Assembly: GCA_905479015.1 (NCBI GenBank)
Contig: CAJQKV010000035.1
Location: 62,001 to 126,000, forward strand
Direction of reading: 5' to 3'
Length of the DNA stretch: 64,000 nucleotides
Source: an uncultured Cyclobacteriaceae bacterium
Lineage (GTDB): Bacteria > Bacteroidota > Bacteroidia > Cytophagales > Cyclobacteriaceae
Part shown: in pieces, positions 44,081 through 54,263 of the stretch
Layout: every line of letters begins with the position of its first letter
Numbering within the stretch: the first letter of the stretch is position 1
Made by a program: the position numbers and the translations under genes
Notes under the pieces: model-generated
Database searches by the model: none
Told to the model about the DNA's origin: nothing
The model's input: only the letters and a program-made list of their open reading frames with translations

Positions 44081-46860
44081 TGAGAACTATATTCATATTT
44101 TGTTTCAGTTGGATGTCTCTTTGCTTTACTTATGGGCAACTGGATTCGTTATGGGTTGAGCCAACCTCGCTGCCTGTTACTACATTTAATTATTTGCATC
44201 CCGATGAATTACTCATAGGAAAGTTTGCTGGGACATGGGTAACTCAAGCTTCAGGAGCACCAGGGAGTGATTATTCTATAAGAGTTCGTGGTTCGGGTAG
44301 TGTTTTTGGGGGAGCTGAGCCGCTTTATGTAATCAATGGGATTCCACACTATAATACAGCTAATAATTCAGACCACATATATGGTTCTGGAGTAGATTTT
44401 TTATCATTAATTGACCCTAGCAATATCAAAGAAGTCAAGGTTTTGAGCAATGTAGTTGCAACAGCACAATATGGTTCTAGGGGGGCTAATGGGGTGATTT
44501 TAATTGAAACTAAGGACGGAGCCAATGAACCGTTTAGTATGGATATCCAGACCTTTACCGGTTATCAAAATACCTATAAACTGCCCACATTACTTGATGG
44601 GGGGGGATTTGCTGCATACCAAAATGACGTTGGAGCCAATGAAGGTAATGATCCGATTTATACAAATCCAAGTAATTTTGGAAAAGGGTCTGATTGGCAG
44701 CAGCAATTGTATAGTGAAGCTGCCTTAATTCAAAATTACAGAATCAATCTTAACGTTTCTAATAACAATACCTCTTTCTCAATGTTGGGATCTTACTTGA
44801 ATCAATCAGGCATTGTTAATCACTCAGGACTTAAGCGTTACAATTTACAAGCGCGACTGGCAAGTCAGCCTAATGATCGGTTGTCTTTTAGTTCTAGTAT
44901 GGTACTGGCGCGATCTGAAAGTAATTCGGTTTTGACGGATGATCCGGATGGTTTTGGTGTGGTTACAGGTGCATACTTGTTTTCACCCTTGTTAGGTTCT
45001 TCAGATATTTTAAACTATCAGGTCGATAATGATGGATTACCCATGAATGGTAATGAAGGAAGGTCTTTAAATTTATTATCATCGCACACGGTTTTGAATC
45101 CGATTGCCTTAAGTCAATATGCCAGTTCTTTTTCAACCATTTCAAGGTTGTTTTGGTCATCTCGTATTTCATATGATATTACTGATCGACTTAGTTTTTA
45201 CAGTCAATTGGGAGTTGACGGGATATTTAATGAAGATTTTTCATATTTCGGGTCCGTACTACAGCCTGAACTATCAGTGGGAGGAATTGGAATGAATGCC
45301 AAGCAGCAATCTTTTAATTGGTTCAATCAATCTTATTTATCTTATCAGGTTACCCATGGTTCAAATGTCCTAAAGGCAAAAATAGGGACAGAGATACAGG
45401 GTACTTTGGTTGAACTATTGAGTGGACAGTCGAGGGGGTTTGATAATGAAAAATTGGGGTATTACGCCCTAGGAAGTGGAGCCACTAAAACCATAGGTTC
45501 AAGTTTGGATGAGGTCCAATCGTTTGCAGCTATGGCGAATTTAGATTACAATTTAAGAAGTACTTATGATATTAATTTAATTCTAAGGACCGATGCGAGT
45601 TCGAGATTCGGAGGAGATTTTGTTTTTTTACCTGCCCTTGGATTTAATATGGATTTAAAGGCTGCGGGGGTTCTTTCGGGAGCAGATTGGATATCTGGAG
45701 CCAACTTGTACGCAGGTGCGGGACGCGTGGGAAATCAACAAATACCCTCTTATTTGCGGTTCAGTCAGTTGGATCAAAGCGTATTCTATCTAGGAAACAC
45801 AGAACTAAAATCCTTTGTACCCACTCGCATAGCCAGCGATCAATTACAAATGGAGATCTCCAATCAATTTGACTTAGGGGGAGACTTCGTAGTCAGAAAT
45901 GGATTTATGGGTTCACTTGAATATTATAATCGAACAACGACCAATGCTTTTATTGAAATGCCAATGCCTTACTACAATGGTGTTGCTAGTTTAGTTACTA
46001 ATTCTGGAGTCATCAGAAATGCAGGAATTGAGATGACCGCAGGATTCAAAAATCAAGTGGGAAAATTTGATTGGAATGTCAATGCCAACATTGCATTTAA
46101 TTCAGGAAAAGTAATTTCTGAAGGAAGCTCGCAAATTTTGTATGGAACTGGTGTTTATGGGATGAATGATTGGTTGATTTTTGATGAGGGGGAGGCTATT
46201 GGAGCTATATATGGGTTTGAAATTAATGGTATGGTTACAACAGCAGGTGCGGATATAGCGACACTTGATGGCGAAGTAGCCAAGGCAGGTACGATTTCTT
46301 ATAAAGATCAAAATGAAGATGGTTTGATTGATCATAGTGATCGAGTTGTATTGGGTTCCGTCACTCCAGACTTGATATATGGCTTTTCGACGAATATAAG
46401 CCGCTATGGATTTGATTTATCACTTTTATTTCAAGGGGTAGCCGGAAATGAAATTGTCAATTTTAACAAGGTCATATTGAATAATATAAATGGAACAGGA
46501 AATATATCTGAGGAGGCCTATGAAAATATGTGGAGCGCTACAAATCAACAAGGTGATCTACCCATTTCGACACCAAACGATGGTAAAATTGTAGATCAAA
46601 GTTTGGTGGAAAATGGTTCATATCTAAGGTTAAAGTATTTCTCAATTGGGTACAATCTACCCAAAATTCTATTAGAAAAAATTAAGGTTCAGGGCATTAA
46701 TATTTTCATCTCTGGTAATAATATTTTTACTCTTACCAAATACTCTGGCATGAATCCTGATGTGAGTTTATTCAATTCTGAGGCTCAAAATATGGGTGCT
46801 GACTTTGGGGGGTATCCAAGTTCAAAATTATGGTCGATTGGATTTAAAATAGGTTTATAA
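44080..46860 (+). CDS. Second SusC-like transporter, lacking the N-terminal regulatory domain
   Basis: A 926-residue TonB-dependent outer-membrane protein with signal peptide WMSLCFTYGQ. About 30 residues after cleavage the plug region begins (LLIGKFAGTWVTQASGAPGS, matching the LQGRTAGVTVTQNSGAPGA segment of the first SusC), with PLYVINGIPH and TAQYGSRGANGVILIETK. The carboxypeptidase-regulatory-like domain and the first part of the plug (GYG...RDLTG segment) are missing, so it is over 100 residues shorter than its neighbour. The rest is a SusC barrel ending in WSIGFKIGL. It starts at a TGATG overlap with the first susD. It may transport less efficiently or use an atypical TonB box. Confidence 0.9.
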   Translation: MRTIFIFCFSWMSLCFTYGQLDSLWVEPTSLPVTTFNYLHPDELLIGKFAGTWVTQASGAPGSDYSIRVRGSGSVFGGAEPLYVINGIPHYNTANNSDHIYGSGVDFLSLIDPSNIKEVKVLSNVVATAQYGSRGANGVILIETKDGANEPFSMDIQTFTGYQNTYKLPTLLDGGGFAAYQNDVGANEGNDPIYTNPSNFGKGSDWQQQLYSEAALIQNYRINLNVSNNNTSFSMLGSYLNQSGIVNHSGLKRYNLQARLASQPNDRLSFSSSMVLARSESNSVLTDDPDGFGVVTGAYLFSPLLGSSDILNYQVDNDGLPMNGNEGRSLNLLSSHTVLNPIALSQYASSFSTISRLFWSSRISYDITDRLSFYSQLGVDGIFNEDFSYFGSVLQPELSVGGIGMNAKQQSFNWFNQSYLSYQVTHGSNVLKAKIGTEIQGTLVELLSGQSRGFDNEKLGYYALGSGATKTIGSSLDEVQSFAAMANLDYNLRSTYDINLILRTDASSRFGGDFVFLPALGFNMDLKAAGVLSGADWISGANLYAGAGRVGNQQIPSYLRFSQLDQSVFYLGNTELKSFVPTRIASDQLQMEISNQFDLGGDFVVRNGFMGSLEYYNRTTTNAFIEMPMPYYNGVASLVTNSGVIRNAGIEMTAGFKNQVGKFDWNVNANIAFNSGKVISEGSSQILYGTGVYGMNDWLIFDEGEAIGAIYGFEINGMVTTAGADIATLDGEVAKAGTISYKDQNEDGLIDHSDRVVLGSVTPDLIYGFSTNISRYGFDLSLLFQGVAGNEIVNFNKVILNNINGTGNISEEAYENMWSATNQQGDLPISTPNDGKIVDQSLVENGSYLRLKYFSIGYNLPKILLEKIKVQGINIFISGNNIFTLTKYSGMNPDVSLFNSEAQNMGADFGGYPSSKLWSIGFKIGL

Positions 46861-48261
46861 ATGCGTTCATTAGCTTATTTAATAGTTTTTTTATTAATCT
46901 GTATAACAGGTTGCAAAGATTTTTTGCAAGAGGAAAATTTGTCCTATTTGGATGAAATTGATTTTTATAAAACTTCTGAGGATGCAGAAAATGCGCTCAA
47001 TGCAATTTATAATCTCTTGGATGATCAAGGTGCTTACGGGGCTTCCTACTGGAGAGTAAAAGGTCTGGCGTCAGATGAAGGTTTGTATGAGGGTAACTTT
47101 TCAGACATTGCGACGCTGGCAAATGCTTCATATGGATCCAGTAATTCAGAAATTAAAAATGTTTGGAGTAGCTTCTACGCTGTCATCTATGTTTCCAATA
47201 TTGTGATTGAAAAAGTCCCGAGCATAGAAATGGATTCTGCTAGAAAAGTCGTGGTTCTGGCGGAAGCTAAATTTTTTCGTGGATTAGCCTATATGGAACT
47301 ACAGCGTCTCTTCAATAAGGTGCCCTTGATGCTTGATGCTCCCTTTTCCGATTCTGAGACGTATCTCATGCCCCAGTCGAACAAGGCGTCTATACAGCAA
47401 CAGGTAGTCACCGACTTGGAGCATGCGGTGACTTCGCTACCGCTTTCAAGTGCTTGGGGTCGACCCAATAGTTATGCAGCAGCTGCATTGTTATCGCGTA
47501 TGTATTTTCTGAATCAAGATTATGCTCAAGCCAAAGAATGGGCTATGTTGGTAATCAATTCTACTGCATATTCTTTGGAGTCAGATGTCAATTCTCTATT
47601 TAAAAACCTAAATGATGTTAATAATGAAACCATTTTTGCGATCACACGAAGCGCCAACAATTTGGGTAATATTAATGAAGATTTATTGCCTCCATCTTTG
47701 GGTGGGTCAGGAAATTATACAATCCCATCCTCTTTTTTAACTAATTTTGATACACTAGATCGTCGATTAGAAGTTTTCTTGACAGAAGAAGATGACAGAT
47801 ATTATGTAACCAAATTCTGGGATGAGATCAATGAATCTGATGGAGGGACTACCTCTGTAGACTTTCCAATCATACGTTTTGCTGATATTTTGCTGATGTA
47901 TGCAGAATGTGAGAATGAGATCAATAATGGACCAACAGCCGAGGCCTATTCAGCAGTCAATCTGGTACGCGCAAGAGCTCGACAAGCCCTTGTAAATGAG
48001 GTGTTAGAAGTTAGGGATATCTTACCCGATTTGATGGGATTGAATTATGATACGTTTGTAGAAGCATTGCATCATGAACGAAAAATAGAATTTTTATGGG
48101 AAGGACTTAGATGGGCTGATTTGGTAAAAAAAGAGGGACTCATTGATGCTGTTTCTGAAGCAAAGCCAACTGCAGTTCCTTCAGCTCGAAATTATTATTT
48201 TCCTATTCCTATATTCGAGATGGAATTGCATCCGGATTGGTCACAAAATGCAGGTTATTAA
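46861..48261 (+). CDS. Second SusD/RagB family lipoprotein
   Basis: A 466-residue surface lipoprotein: signal LIVFLLICITGC with acylated Cys near residue 19, then KDFLQEENLSYLDEIDFYKT. The SusD helical repeats include AEAKFFRGLAYMELQRLFN, and the C-terminal block reads HHERKIEFLWEGLRWADLVK followed by FPIPIFEMELHPDWSQNAGY. It begins directly after the stop codon of the second SusC, its presumed partner. It shares the family layout with the first SusD but is clearly diverged, so the two pairs probably recognise different glycan parts. Confidence 0.95.
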   Translation: MRSLAYLIVFLLICITGCKDFLQEENLSYLDEIDFYKTSEDAENALNAIYNLLDDQGAYGASYWRVKGLASDEGLYEGNFSDIATLANASYGSSNSEIKNVWSSFYAVIYVSNIVIEKVPSIEMDSARKVVVLAEAKFFRGLAYMELQRLFNKVPLMLDAPFSDSETYLMPQSNKASIQQQVVTDLEHAVTSLPLSSAWGRPNSYAAAALLSRMYFLNQDYAQAKEWAMLVINSTAYSLESDVNSLFKNLNDVNNETIFAITRSANNLGNINEDLLPPSLGGSGNYTIPSSFLTNFDTLDRRLEVFLTEEDDRYYVTKFWDEINESDGGTTSVDFPIIRFADILLMYAECENEINNGPTAEAYSAVNLVRARARQALVNEVLEVRDILPDLMGLNYDTFVEALHHERKIEFLWEGLRWADLVKKEGLIDAVSEAKPTAVPSARNYYFPIPIFEMELHPDWSQNAGY

Positions 48262-48269
48262 ATTATTTC

Positions 48270-50018
48270 GTGACAAATAGATACAAATCAAATTATGATA
48301 AATCTCCGGTCGTTGTAATAGATGAGCGAGAGGTAATTATTTCTGGGTGGGATCGTATTATTTCAAAAATAAAAGAGGGTCAATCTCAAAAAATAGTAAT
48401 CGAGTGTTACCATGGGGTAGCTGTGAGCCTAATTATTTCGAAATTGAAATCGTACTTCTCCAAGGGTATTATATTCAGTACTGAAAGAGGATTTCGAAAA
48501 GAGACATTGATGAATGAATTCTTAGAGCCATTTTTAACTGAAGATAGAATTTTTGGGCGAATGAACGATTTGAACTTGGAGGTTTATTTCGATGCTTCGG
48601 AACTCAATAAAATGAGAAAGGAGTGGCATCAGGCCAAGGGCGTGAAAATAGCAATAGGAGTGGGGGCCTCACTTTTGTGCCTCGATCCAGATCTATTTAT
48701 TTATGCGGATATGCCGCGGTGGGAAATTCAAAAGAAATTCAGGAAGGGTATTTTAGGGAATGTTGGTTCGAGCAATGTAGGTGAGGATTTTTTTCGCTTG
48801 TATAAAAGGGCTTATTTCTGTGATTGGAGAGCTTGTGATAGAATGAAGCAAGGGACTTTTTCCGCGTGGGATTTTATTCTAGATACGACCCTTGATGAAA
48901 AGCCAAAACTGTTACCTATCAAGAATTTGGTGATGGGATTGGAAAAATGCGTCCAACAGCCGTTTCGCTTGGTGCCATTTTTTGATCCAGGCCCTTGGGG
49001 TGGGCAATGGATGAAGGAGGTTTGTGATCTTGATCGTTCAGTGAGCAATTATGCTTGGTGTTTTGATTGTGTTCCTGAGGAAAATAGTTTGCTTTTAAAA
49101 TTTGGAACTGAGTATATAGAAATACCGGCTATAAATTTGGTTTTTTTCCAATCAGAAAAACTTTTGGGAACTCACGTTGTCAATCAATTCGGCAAGGAAT
49201 TTCCGATACGGTTTGATTTTTTGGACACGATGGGCGGTGGCAATTTGAGCCTACAGGTACATCCTCTAACTGGGTATATCAAAAAACATTTCGGTATTGA
49301 CTATACCCAAGATGAAAGTTATTACTTTCTTGATGCCGGCGAAGATGCTCATGTTTATCTGGGGTTACGTGATGGCATAGACCCTACCACAATGATGGCG
49401 GATTTGGAAACTGCTCAAAAAGGGAAAATGGTATTTCCTGCAGATAAATATGTAAATAAGTTTAGCGTTAAAAAGCATGATCATATTCTGATACCAGCAG
49501 GAACCATTCATTGTTCAGGTAAAAATTCAATGGTTTTGGAGATCAGTGCGACGCCTTATATTTTCACATTTAAGTTGTGGGATTGGGGAAGACTTGGTCT
49601 TGATGGTTTGCCTCGACCGATTCATCTGGACCATGGAAGAGAAGCGATCCAATGGGACCGAAATACGCATTTTGCTGAAAACGAATTAATCAATGCTATT
49701 GAGATTATCAATGAATCTGATGAGGTTAAGGAAGAGCGTACGGGCTTACATGCGTTAGAGTTTATCGAAACTCGAAGACATTGGTTTTCAACGAAAGTAT
49801 CACACCATACCGAGGGAAATTTGAATGTATTAAATTTAATTCAAGGAAGCTGTGCATTGGTAGAAAGTCCAACACAGTCATTTGAACCTTTTGAAGTTCA
49901 TTTTGCAGAAACTTTCATCATACCGGCTGCCGTGGGCCCCTATGTGATCTCTCCTAGTGGGGATGCCATAGGAAGCCGATGTGCTACTATTAAGGCGTAT
50001 ATAAGAAATAATATCTAA
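48270..50018 (+). CDS. Class I mannose-6-phosphate isomerase with N-terminal kinase-like domain
   Basis: A 582-residue cytoplasmic enzyme. The C-terminal part (about 240-580) is a type I phosphomannose isomerase cupin, interconverting mannose-6-phosphate and fructose-6-phosphate; zinc ligands are visible in NLSLQVHP, DESYYFL and IPAGTIHCSG. The N-terminal 200 residues resemble a nucleoside/uridine-kinase fold (YADMPRWEIQKKFRK, DWRACDRMK) but show no Walker A motif, so kinase activity is doubtful. FFDPGPWGGQWMK joins the two. The GTG at 48270 is eight bases after the second susD stop and is preferred over an upstream TTG at 48237. It fits the mannose theme of the locus. Confidence 0.88.
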   Translation: MTNRYKSNYDKSPVVVIDEREVIISGWDRIISKIKEGQSQKIVIECYHGVAVSLIISKLKSYFSKGIIFSTERGFRKETLMNEFLEPFLTEDRIFGRMNDLNLEVYFDASELNKMRKEWHQAKGVKIAIGVGASLLCLDPDLFIYADMPRWEIQKKFRKGILGNVGSSNVGEDFFRLYKRAYFCDWRACDRMKQGTFSAWDFILDTTLDEKPKLLPIKNLVMGLEKCVQQPFRLVPFFDPGPWGGQWMKEVCDLDRSVSNYAWCFDCVPEENSLLLKFGTEYIEIPAINLVFFQSEKLLGTHVVNQFGKEFPIRFDFLDTMGGGNLSLQVHPLTGYIKKHFGIDYTQDESYYFLDAGEDAHVYLGLRDGIDPTTMMADLETAQKGKMVFPADKYVNKFSVKKHDHILIPAGTIHCSGKNSMVLEISATPYIFTFKLWDWGRLGLDGLPRPIHLDHGREAIQWDRNTHFAENELINAIEIINESDEVKEERTGLHALEFIETRRHWFSTKVSHHTEGNLNVLNLIQGSCALVESPTQSFEPFEVHFAETFIIPAAVGPYVISPSGDAIGSRCATIKAYIRNNI

Positions 50019-50021
50019 ATC

Positions 50022-51374
50022 ATGAATGAGCTATCTAAAGTAAAATACACCTATCTTATTTGTGCAGTGGCTGCCTTTGGTGGTTTATTGTTTGGTTATG
50101 ACACTGCAGTCATAGCGGGGGCTATTGGATACTTGCAAGTAAAATTTGAACTAAGTCCAATGCTCACAGGTTGGGCCGCCTCAAGTGCCATTTGGGGATG
50201 CGTATTTGGCGCCCTTTTTTCCGGTGCCCTTAGTGATAAATACGGTCGTAAAAAAGTCTTATTATTATCAGGACTATTATTCACGCTATCGGCTCTGGGT
50301 TCGGCAGTTCCGGACAACTTGACACAATTTGTGATGGCAAGATTTATAGGTGGACTTGGCGTGGGTTCGGCCTCCATGTTATCTCCATTATATATCTCTG
50401 AAATTGCACCTGCTAAAATTCGAGGAATGCTGGTTACCCTTTATCAATTGGCAATCGTGTTTGGTATCAACATCATTTATATCGTCAATTATTTAATAGC
50501 CAATACGCATGATCAGGTATGGAACGTTCAATTGGGATGGCGATATATGTTGGGATCTGAGGGAATTCCTGCAATTTTATTTTTTATACTTCTTTTCTTC
50601 GTTCCAGAGAGTCCGCGATGGTTGGTAAAAGAGAATAGATCTGATGAGGCCCTTAAAATTTTAAATAAAATTAATGGACCAGAGGAAACCCATCAAATTT
50701 TGAAAGAAATTAAAGAAGCTGTTAATGAGGAAAAGGGTAGTTTTTTAGATCTATTTAAGCCGGGGATTCGAAAGGCGATGGTAGTGGGATCCGTTTTGGC
50801 ACTCTTTTCACAAGTTACGGGAATAAATGCCATAATATATTATGCTCCTGAAATTTTCAAACAAGTTGGATTTGGATCTGAATCCGCACTTTTCCAAACC
50901 ATGATCATTGGTTTCGTCAATATGCTTTTTACTCTCGTGGCAATACGATTCATAGATTATTGGGGTCGCAGAACTTTATTGATATGGGGGATATCCGGCA
51001 TGGTGTCTTGTCTTTTGGGAATGGGCATGTTTTTTTATTTTGAAATCACGAGTGGCTCGCTATTATTGTTATTCATTTTGGGTTTCATCGCCAGTTTTGC
51101 CAGTTCTTTAGGTCCTATTCCTTGGGTTTTGATTTCTGAAATTTTCCCTACAAAAACAAGAGGAACAGCCATGTCGTTTAGTATTGTCATCTTATGGCTG
51201 GGGGTTGTTTTAATTACTCAATTTTTCCCTGTTTTACTTTCCTTATTTGGAGGAGCCTTTACCTTTTGGATTTTCATGATTAATGCCTTGATTTTGTTGA
51301 TATTTACTTTAATATTTATCCCAGAGACGAAGCAAAAAACATTAGAAGAAATTCAAGAAATATGGAAATCATGA
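50022..51374 (+). CDS. MFS sugar porter family transporter
   Basis: A 450-residue 12-helix inner-membrane sugar:H+ symporter of the XylE/GLUT type. Diagnostic motifs are GGLLFGYDTAVIAGA (helix 1), SDKYGRKK and DYWGRR in the loops after helices 2 and 8, PESPRWLV after helix 6, QVTGINAIIYYAPEIF in helix 7 with the sugar-binding Gln, GPIPWVLISEIFPTKTRG in helix 10, and PETKQKTLEEI at the C-terminus. It probably brings mannose or another released hexose from the periplasm to the ROK kinase. It starts three bases after the isomerase gene and overlaps the GH92 gene by four bases (ATGA). Confidence 0.94.
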   Translation: MNELSKVKYTYLICAVAAFGGLLFGYDTAVIAGAIGYLQVKFELSPMLTGWAASSAIWGCVFGALFSGALSDKYGRKKVLLLSGLLFTLSALGSAVPDNLTQFVMARFIGGLGVGSASMLSPLYISEIAPAKIRGMLVTLYQLAIVFGINIIYIVNYLIANTHDQVWNVQLGWRYMLGSEGIPAILFFILLFFVPESPRWLVKENRSDEALKILNKINGPEETHQILKEIKEAVNEEKGSFLDLFKPGIRKAMVVGSVLALFSQVTGINAIIYYAPEIFKQVGFGSESALFQTMIIGFVNMLFTLVAIRFIDYWGRRTLLIWGISGMVSCLLGMGMFFYFEITSGSLLLLFILGFIASFASSLGPIPWVLISEIFPTKTRGTAMSFSIVILWLGVVLITQFFPVLLSLFGGAFTFWIFMINALILLIFTLIFIPETKQKTLEEIQEIWKS

Positions 51375-54175
51375 CAAATGCTTTGAAGTTCAACTTAGTA
51401 ATCCTCTATTTTTTCTTTTTTTTAGGGGGCGTATTTGCTGGGCCTAAAAATATTGCGCCTAAAGCCAAGGTCACCTCATCGAGTAATCTTAATGATTATT
51501 TTAATGCCAAAAATGCAATTGATGGGGTTATAAGAATCGCAGATAAAGGCGAATGGGCCTGTGAAGGGAATGGTACTTTTTGGGGGTTTATTAGGTATCC
51601 TTGGATTCAGCTCGATTGGGATACACTTCAAAATATTGATAAAATTATTTTATATGATCGTGCTTCTTTGGATATACATACGGCTGGAGGTCGTTTAAAG
51701 TTCAGTGATGGGTCGGTCATATCAGTGAATGCGTTACCCAATAATGGCGCTGCAAAAGTTGTTACTTTTGAGAGTAAGAAGGTCGATTGGGTTCGTTTTG
51801 AGGTTATCGATGGCATAGGTCTAGCATTGGGGTTATCAGAAATTGAAGTGTTTCCATCATCTAAAAGTTATGAGGATCTTATTTCATGGGTGAATCCGTT
51901 TGTAGAAACATCGCGAGGGAGGTATTTTTATTTTACGCCCGGCGCCTTGCCTTTTGGGATGGTAGCTACTGCACCTATCACGCGTAATAAAAACCAATAT
52001 GGGGGTGGTTACAATTATAATTCAATGGAGATATTGGGCTTTAGTCCCATACATGGTTGGATGATGTCGGGCATTCAATTGATGCCCACCACGGGAACTA
52101 TTGATCCTACTTTGGGAGAAGCCCATTGGAAATCAAGTTTTAGTCATGATGATGAATTGGCACATCCAGGTTATCAAAGGGTGTATTTAGAAGATTATGA
52201 TACTTGGGTAGAATTTACAGGAACAACTAGAGCTAGTATTTTTAGAATGACTTATACTCAGTCGGATCAAGCTTCTATTCTGACCAATTTAGGGGGCTAT
52301 TTGGGTAGCACGACGATGTCTGGAGCAGCAGCCAAAGTAGTAGACGATACCAAAATCGAGGGCTCCTTTGATTCTGGTGGAAGACTCTGGGGTGGGCCTA
52401 CAAAAGTGAAAGTATTTTTTGTAATGGAATTCAGTAAGCCTTTCGAATCTGTAAGCGGCTGGAATGAACGTGGCAATCAAAAAAATAGTTCTCAAATCTA
52501 TGGGTCTAAACAGATGACCCGTCGTGACTCAATGGATTATGGGGTAGTTGTGCAAAGTTATTGGGATGCCCCAACTGCTGGGCTTACCGCTAATTATCAG
52601 GTCGCGGCGGGAGATCAAATTTTGGTAAAAATGGCTATTTCTTATACGAGCATAGAAAATGCTTGGGAGAACCTTAATACAGAACTCGATCATTGGGATT
52701 TTGATTTGGTCCAAAAAAATGCTGAGCATGAATGGAATCAAATATTACAACGGATAGAGGTAAAAGGTGGGAGCGATCAGCAACAGATTAAATTCTATAC
52801 GGATCTATGGCATGTTTTATTGGGGCGTAAGATCATCAATGATGTGAAGGGAACCTATCCGGACTATACCCAAGGAGAGAAGGATTGGAAATTTACAAAA
52901 GCCGATTTGAAGATAAAAATGCTTCCTATGAACAAATCAGGAAAGTCTTTGTTCAACATGTACAATTCAGATGCTCTTTGGTTGACTCATTGGAATCTTA
53001 ATATTCTATGGGGGCTCGCTTGGCCAGAAATTCTTGATGATTTTTCTGCATCTCTCATTCAATATGCCAAAAACGGTGGATTACTTCCTCGAGGCCCCAA
53101 TGCAGGTGGATATTCCTATATTATGACGGGAAATCCTGCGACCAGTCTACTGGTGAGTACCTATCAAAAGGGACTTATGACCAAAACATCTCCTAAAGTT
53201 GCCTTTGATATAATGAATAAAAACCATAGGCCTGGAGGAATGATGGGCGATACCCCTGAGGAATTGCAATTCTATATTGATTATGGCTATTGTCCAGGGA
53301 ATGCGGGTAAAACGCTAGAATGGTCGTTTCAGGATTGGTCGCTCGCGCAAATGGCCAAAAAAATGGGAAAACTTAAAGATTACAATTATTTCAATAACCG
53401 TGCTAAAACTTGGACCACTCTTTTTAGATCAGGAGAGCATTTAATATTTCCAAAAGATGAGAATGGAAAATGGTTGCACGATGATCCTTTGAGTATGTCG
53501 GGTTGGGTAGAGTCCAATTCTTGGCAAGGATCTTGGCAAGTTTCTCATGACATACCGACGCTATCACGACTTATGGGAGGTAATGATACCATAGCATCAA
53601 AGCTTGATTATGCTTTTGAAAAATCTAAGGATGATGATTTTGTATTTGGTTATGGAAATGGATATGTAAGCTATGCCAACCAGCCGGGATGCTCTAATGC
53701 CCATGTTTTTAATTATATAGGGAAACCTTGGATGACTCAATTTTGGGTACGTGAGGTCAATGAGCGGGCCTATGGCGATATAACACCCGAAAGCGGTTAT
53801 GGGGGCCATGATGAAGATGAGGGACAAATGGGAGGTGTAAGTGCTTTGATGTCTATGGGGCTCTTTAGTTTAAGAGGAAATAATTCGACCGCACCAATTT
53901 ATGAATTGACCAGCCCTGTGTTTGATGAGGTCATCATTCATTTGAACACGGACTATTATAGGGGCGAGACGTTTAAAATTGTTACGGAAAATAATGGGGT
54001 TGAGAATAAATACATTCAATCGGTTCATCTAAATGGCATTGCTTTGAATAAAATTTGGTTTTATCACAGTGAGTTTCAAAAAGGAGGGGAGTTGCGCTTA
54101 AAACTAGGTAGTGAACCCAATTTTAATTTAGGCTCAAATCCGAGTGATGCTCCCTATACCAATGAGCCCAAATGA
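51371..54175 (+). CDS. GH92 family alpha-mannosidase with N-terminal discoidin-type module
   Basis: A 934-residue exported exo-alpha-mannosidase. A signal peptide (FFFFLGGVFAG) is followed by an F5/8-type carbohydrate-binding module (about 28-165, NIAPKAKVTSSSN through LGLSEIEVF) and the GH92 unit, starting VNPFVETSRGRYFYFTPGALPFG. Likely catalytic parts are E650 in TLEWSFQDW (proposed general acid) and the acidic cluster HDEDEGQMG around D814-D816 (proposed base). GH92 enzymes invert alpha-mannosidic bonds with Ca2+. The sequence is a divergent GH92, so another alpha-linked sugar is possible. The ATG at 51371 overlaps the MFS stop. Confidence 0.9.
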   Translation: MTNALKFNLVILYFFFFLGGVFAGPKNIAPKAKVTSSSNLNDYFNAKNAIDGVIRIADKGEWACEGNGTFWGFIRYPWIQLDWDTLQNIDKIILYDRASLDIHTAGGRLKFSDGSVISVNALPNNGAAKVVTFESKKVDWVRFEVIDGIGLALGLSEIEVFPSSKSYEDLISWVNPFVETSRGRYFYFTPGALPFGMVATAPITRNKNQYGGGYNYNSMEILGFSPIHGWMMSGIQLMPTTGTIDPTLGEAHWKSSFSHDDELAHPGYQRVYLEDYDTWVEFTGTTRASIFRMTYTQSDQASILTNLGGYLGSTTMSGAAAKVVDDTKIEGSFDSGGRLWGGPTKVKVFFVMEFSKPFESVSGWNERGNQKNSSQIYGSKQMTRRDSMDYGVVVQSYWDAPTAGLTANYQVAAGDQILVKMAISYTSIENAWENLNTELDHWDFDLVQKNAEHEWNQILQRIEVKGGSDQQQIKFYTDLWHVLLGRKIINDVKGTYPDYTQGEKDWKFTKADLKIKMLPMNKSGKSLFNMYNSDALWLTHWNLNILWGLAWPEILDDFSASLIQYAKNGGLLPRGPNAGGYSYIMTGNPATSLLVSTYQKGLMTKTSPKVAFDIMNKNHRPGGMMGDTPEELQFYIDYGYCPGNAGKTLEWSFQDWSLAQMAKKMGKLKDYNYFNNRAKTWTTLFRSGEHLIFPKDENGKWLHDDPLSMSGWVESNSWQGSWQVSHDIPTLSRLMGGNDTIASKLDYAFEKSKDDDFVFGYGNGYVSYANQPGCSNAHVFNYIGKPWMTQFWVREVNERAYGDITPESGYGGHDEDEGQMGGVSALMSMGLFSLRGNNSTAPIYELTSPVFDEVIIHLNTDYYRGETFKIVTENNGVENKYIQSVHLNGIALNKIWFYHSEFQKGGELRLKLGSEPNFNLGSNPSDAPYTNEPK

Positions 54176-54263
54176 TTCATTCGAGAAATAGCGTCATGAG
54201 AATAGATTGATTTTTTATTATGGAAAAGGGCCTAATTTTTTTAAGCGTTAATAGGGAATTTAA

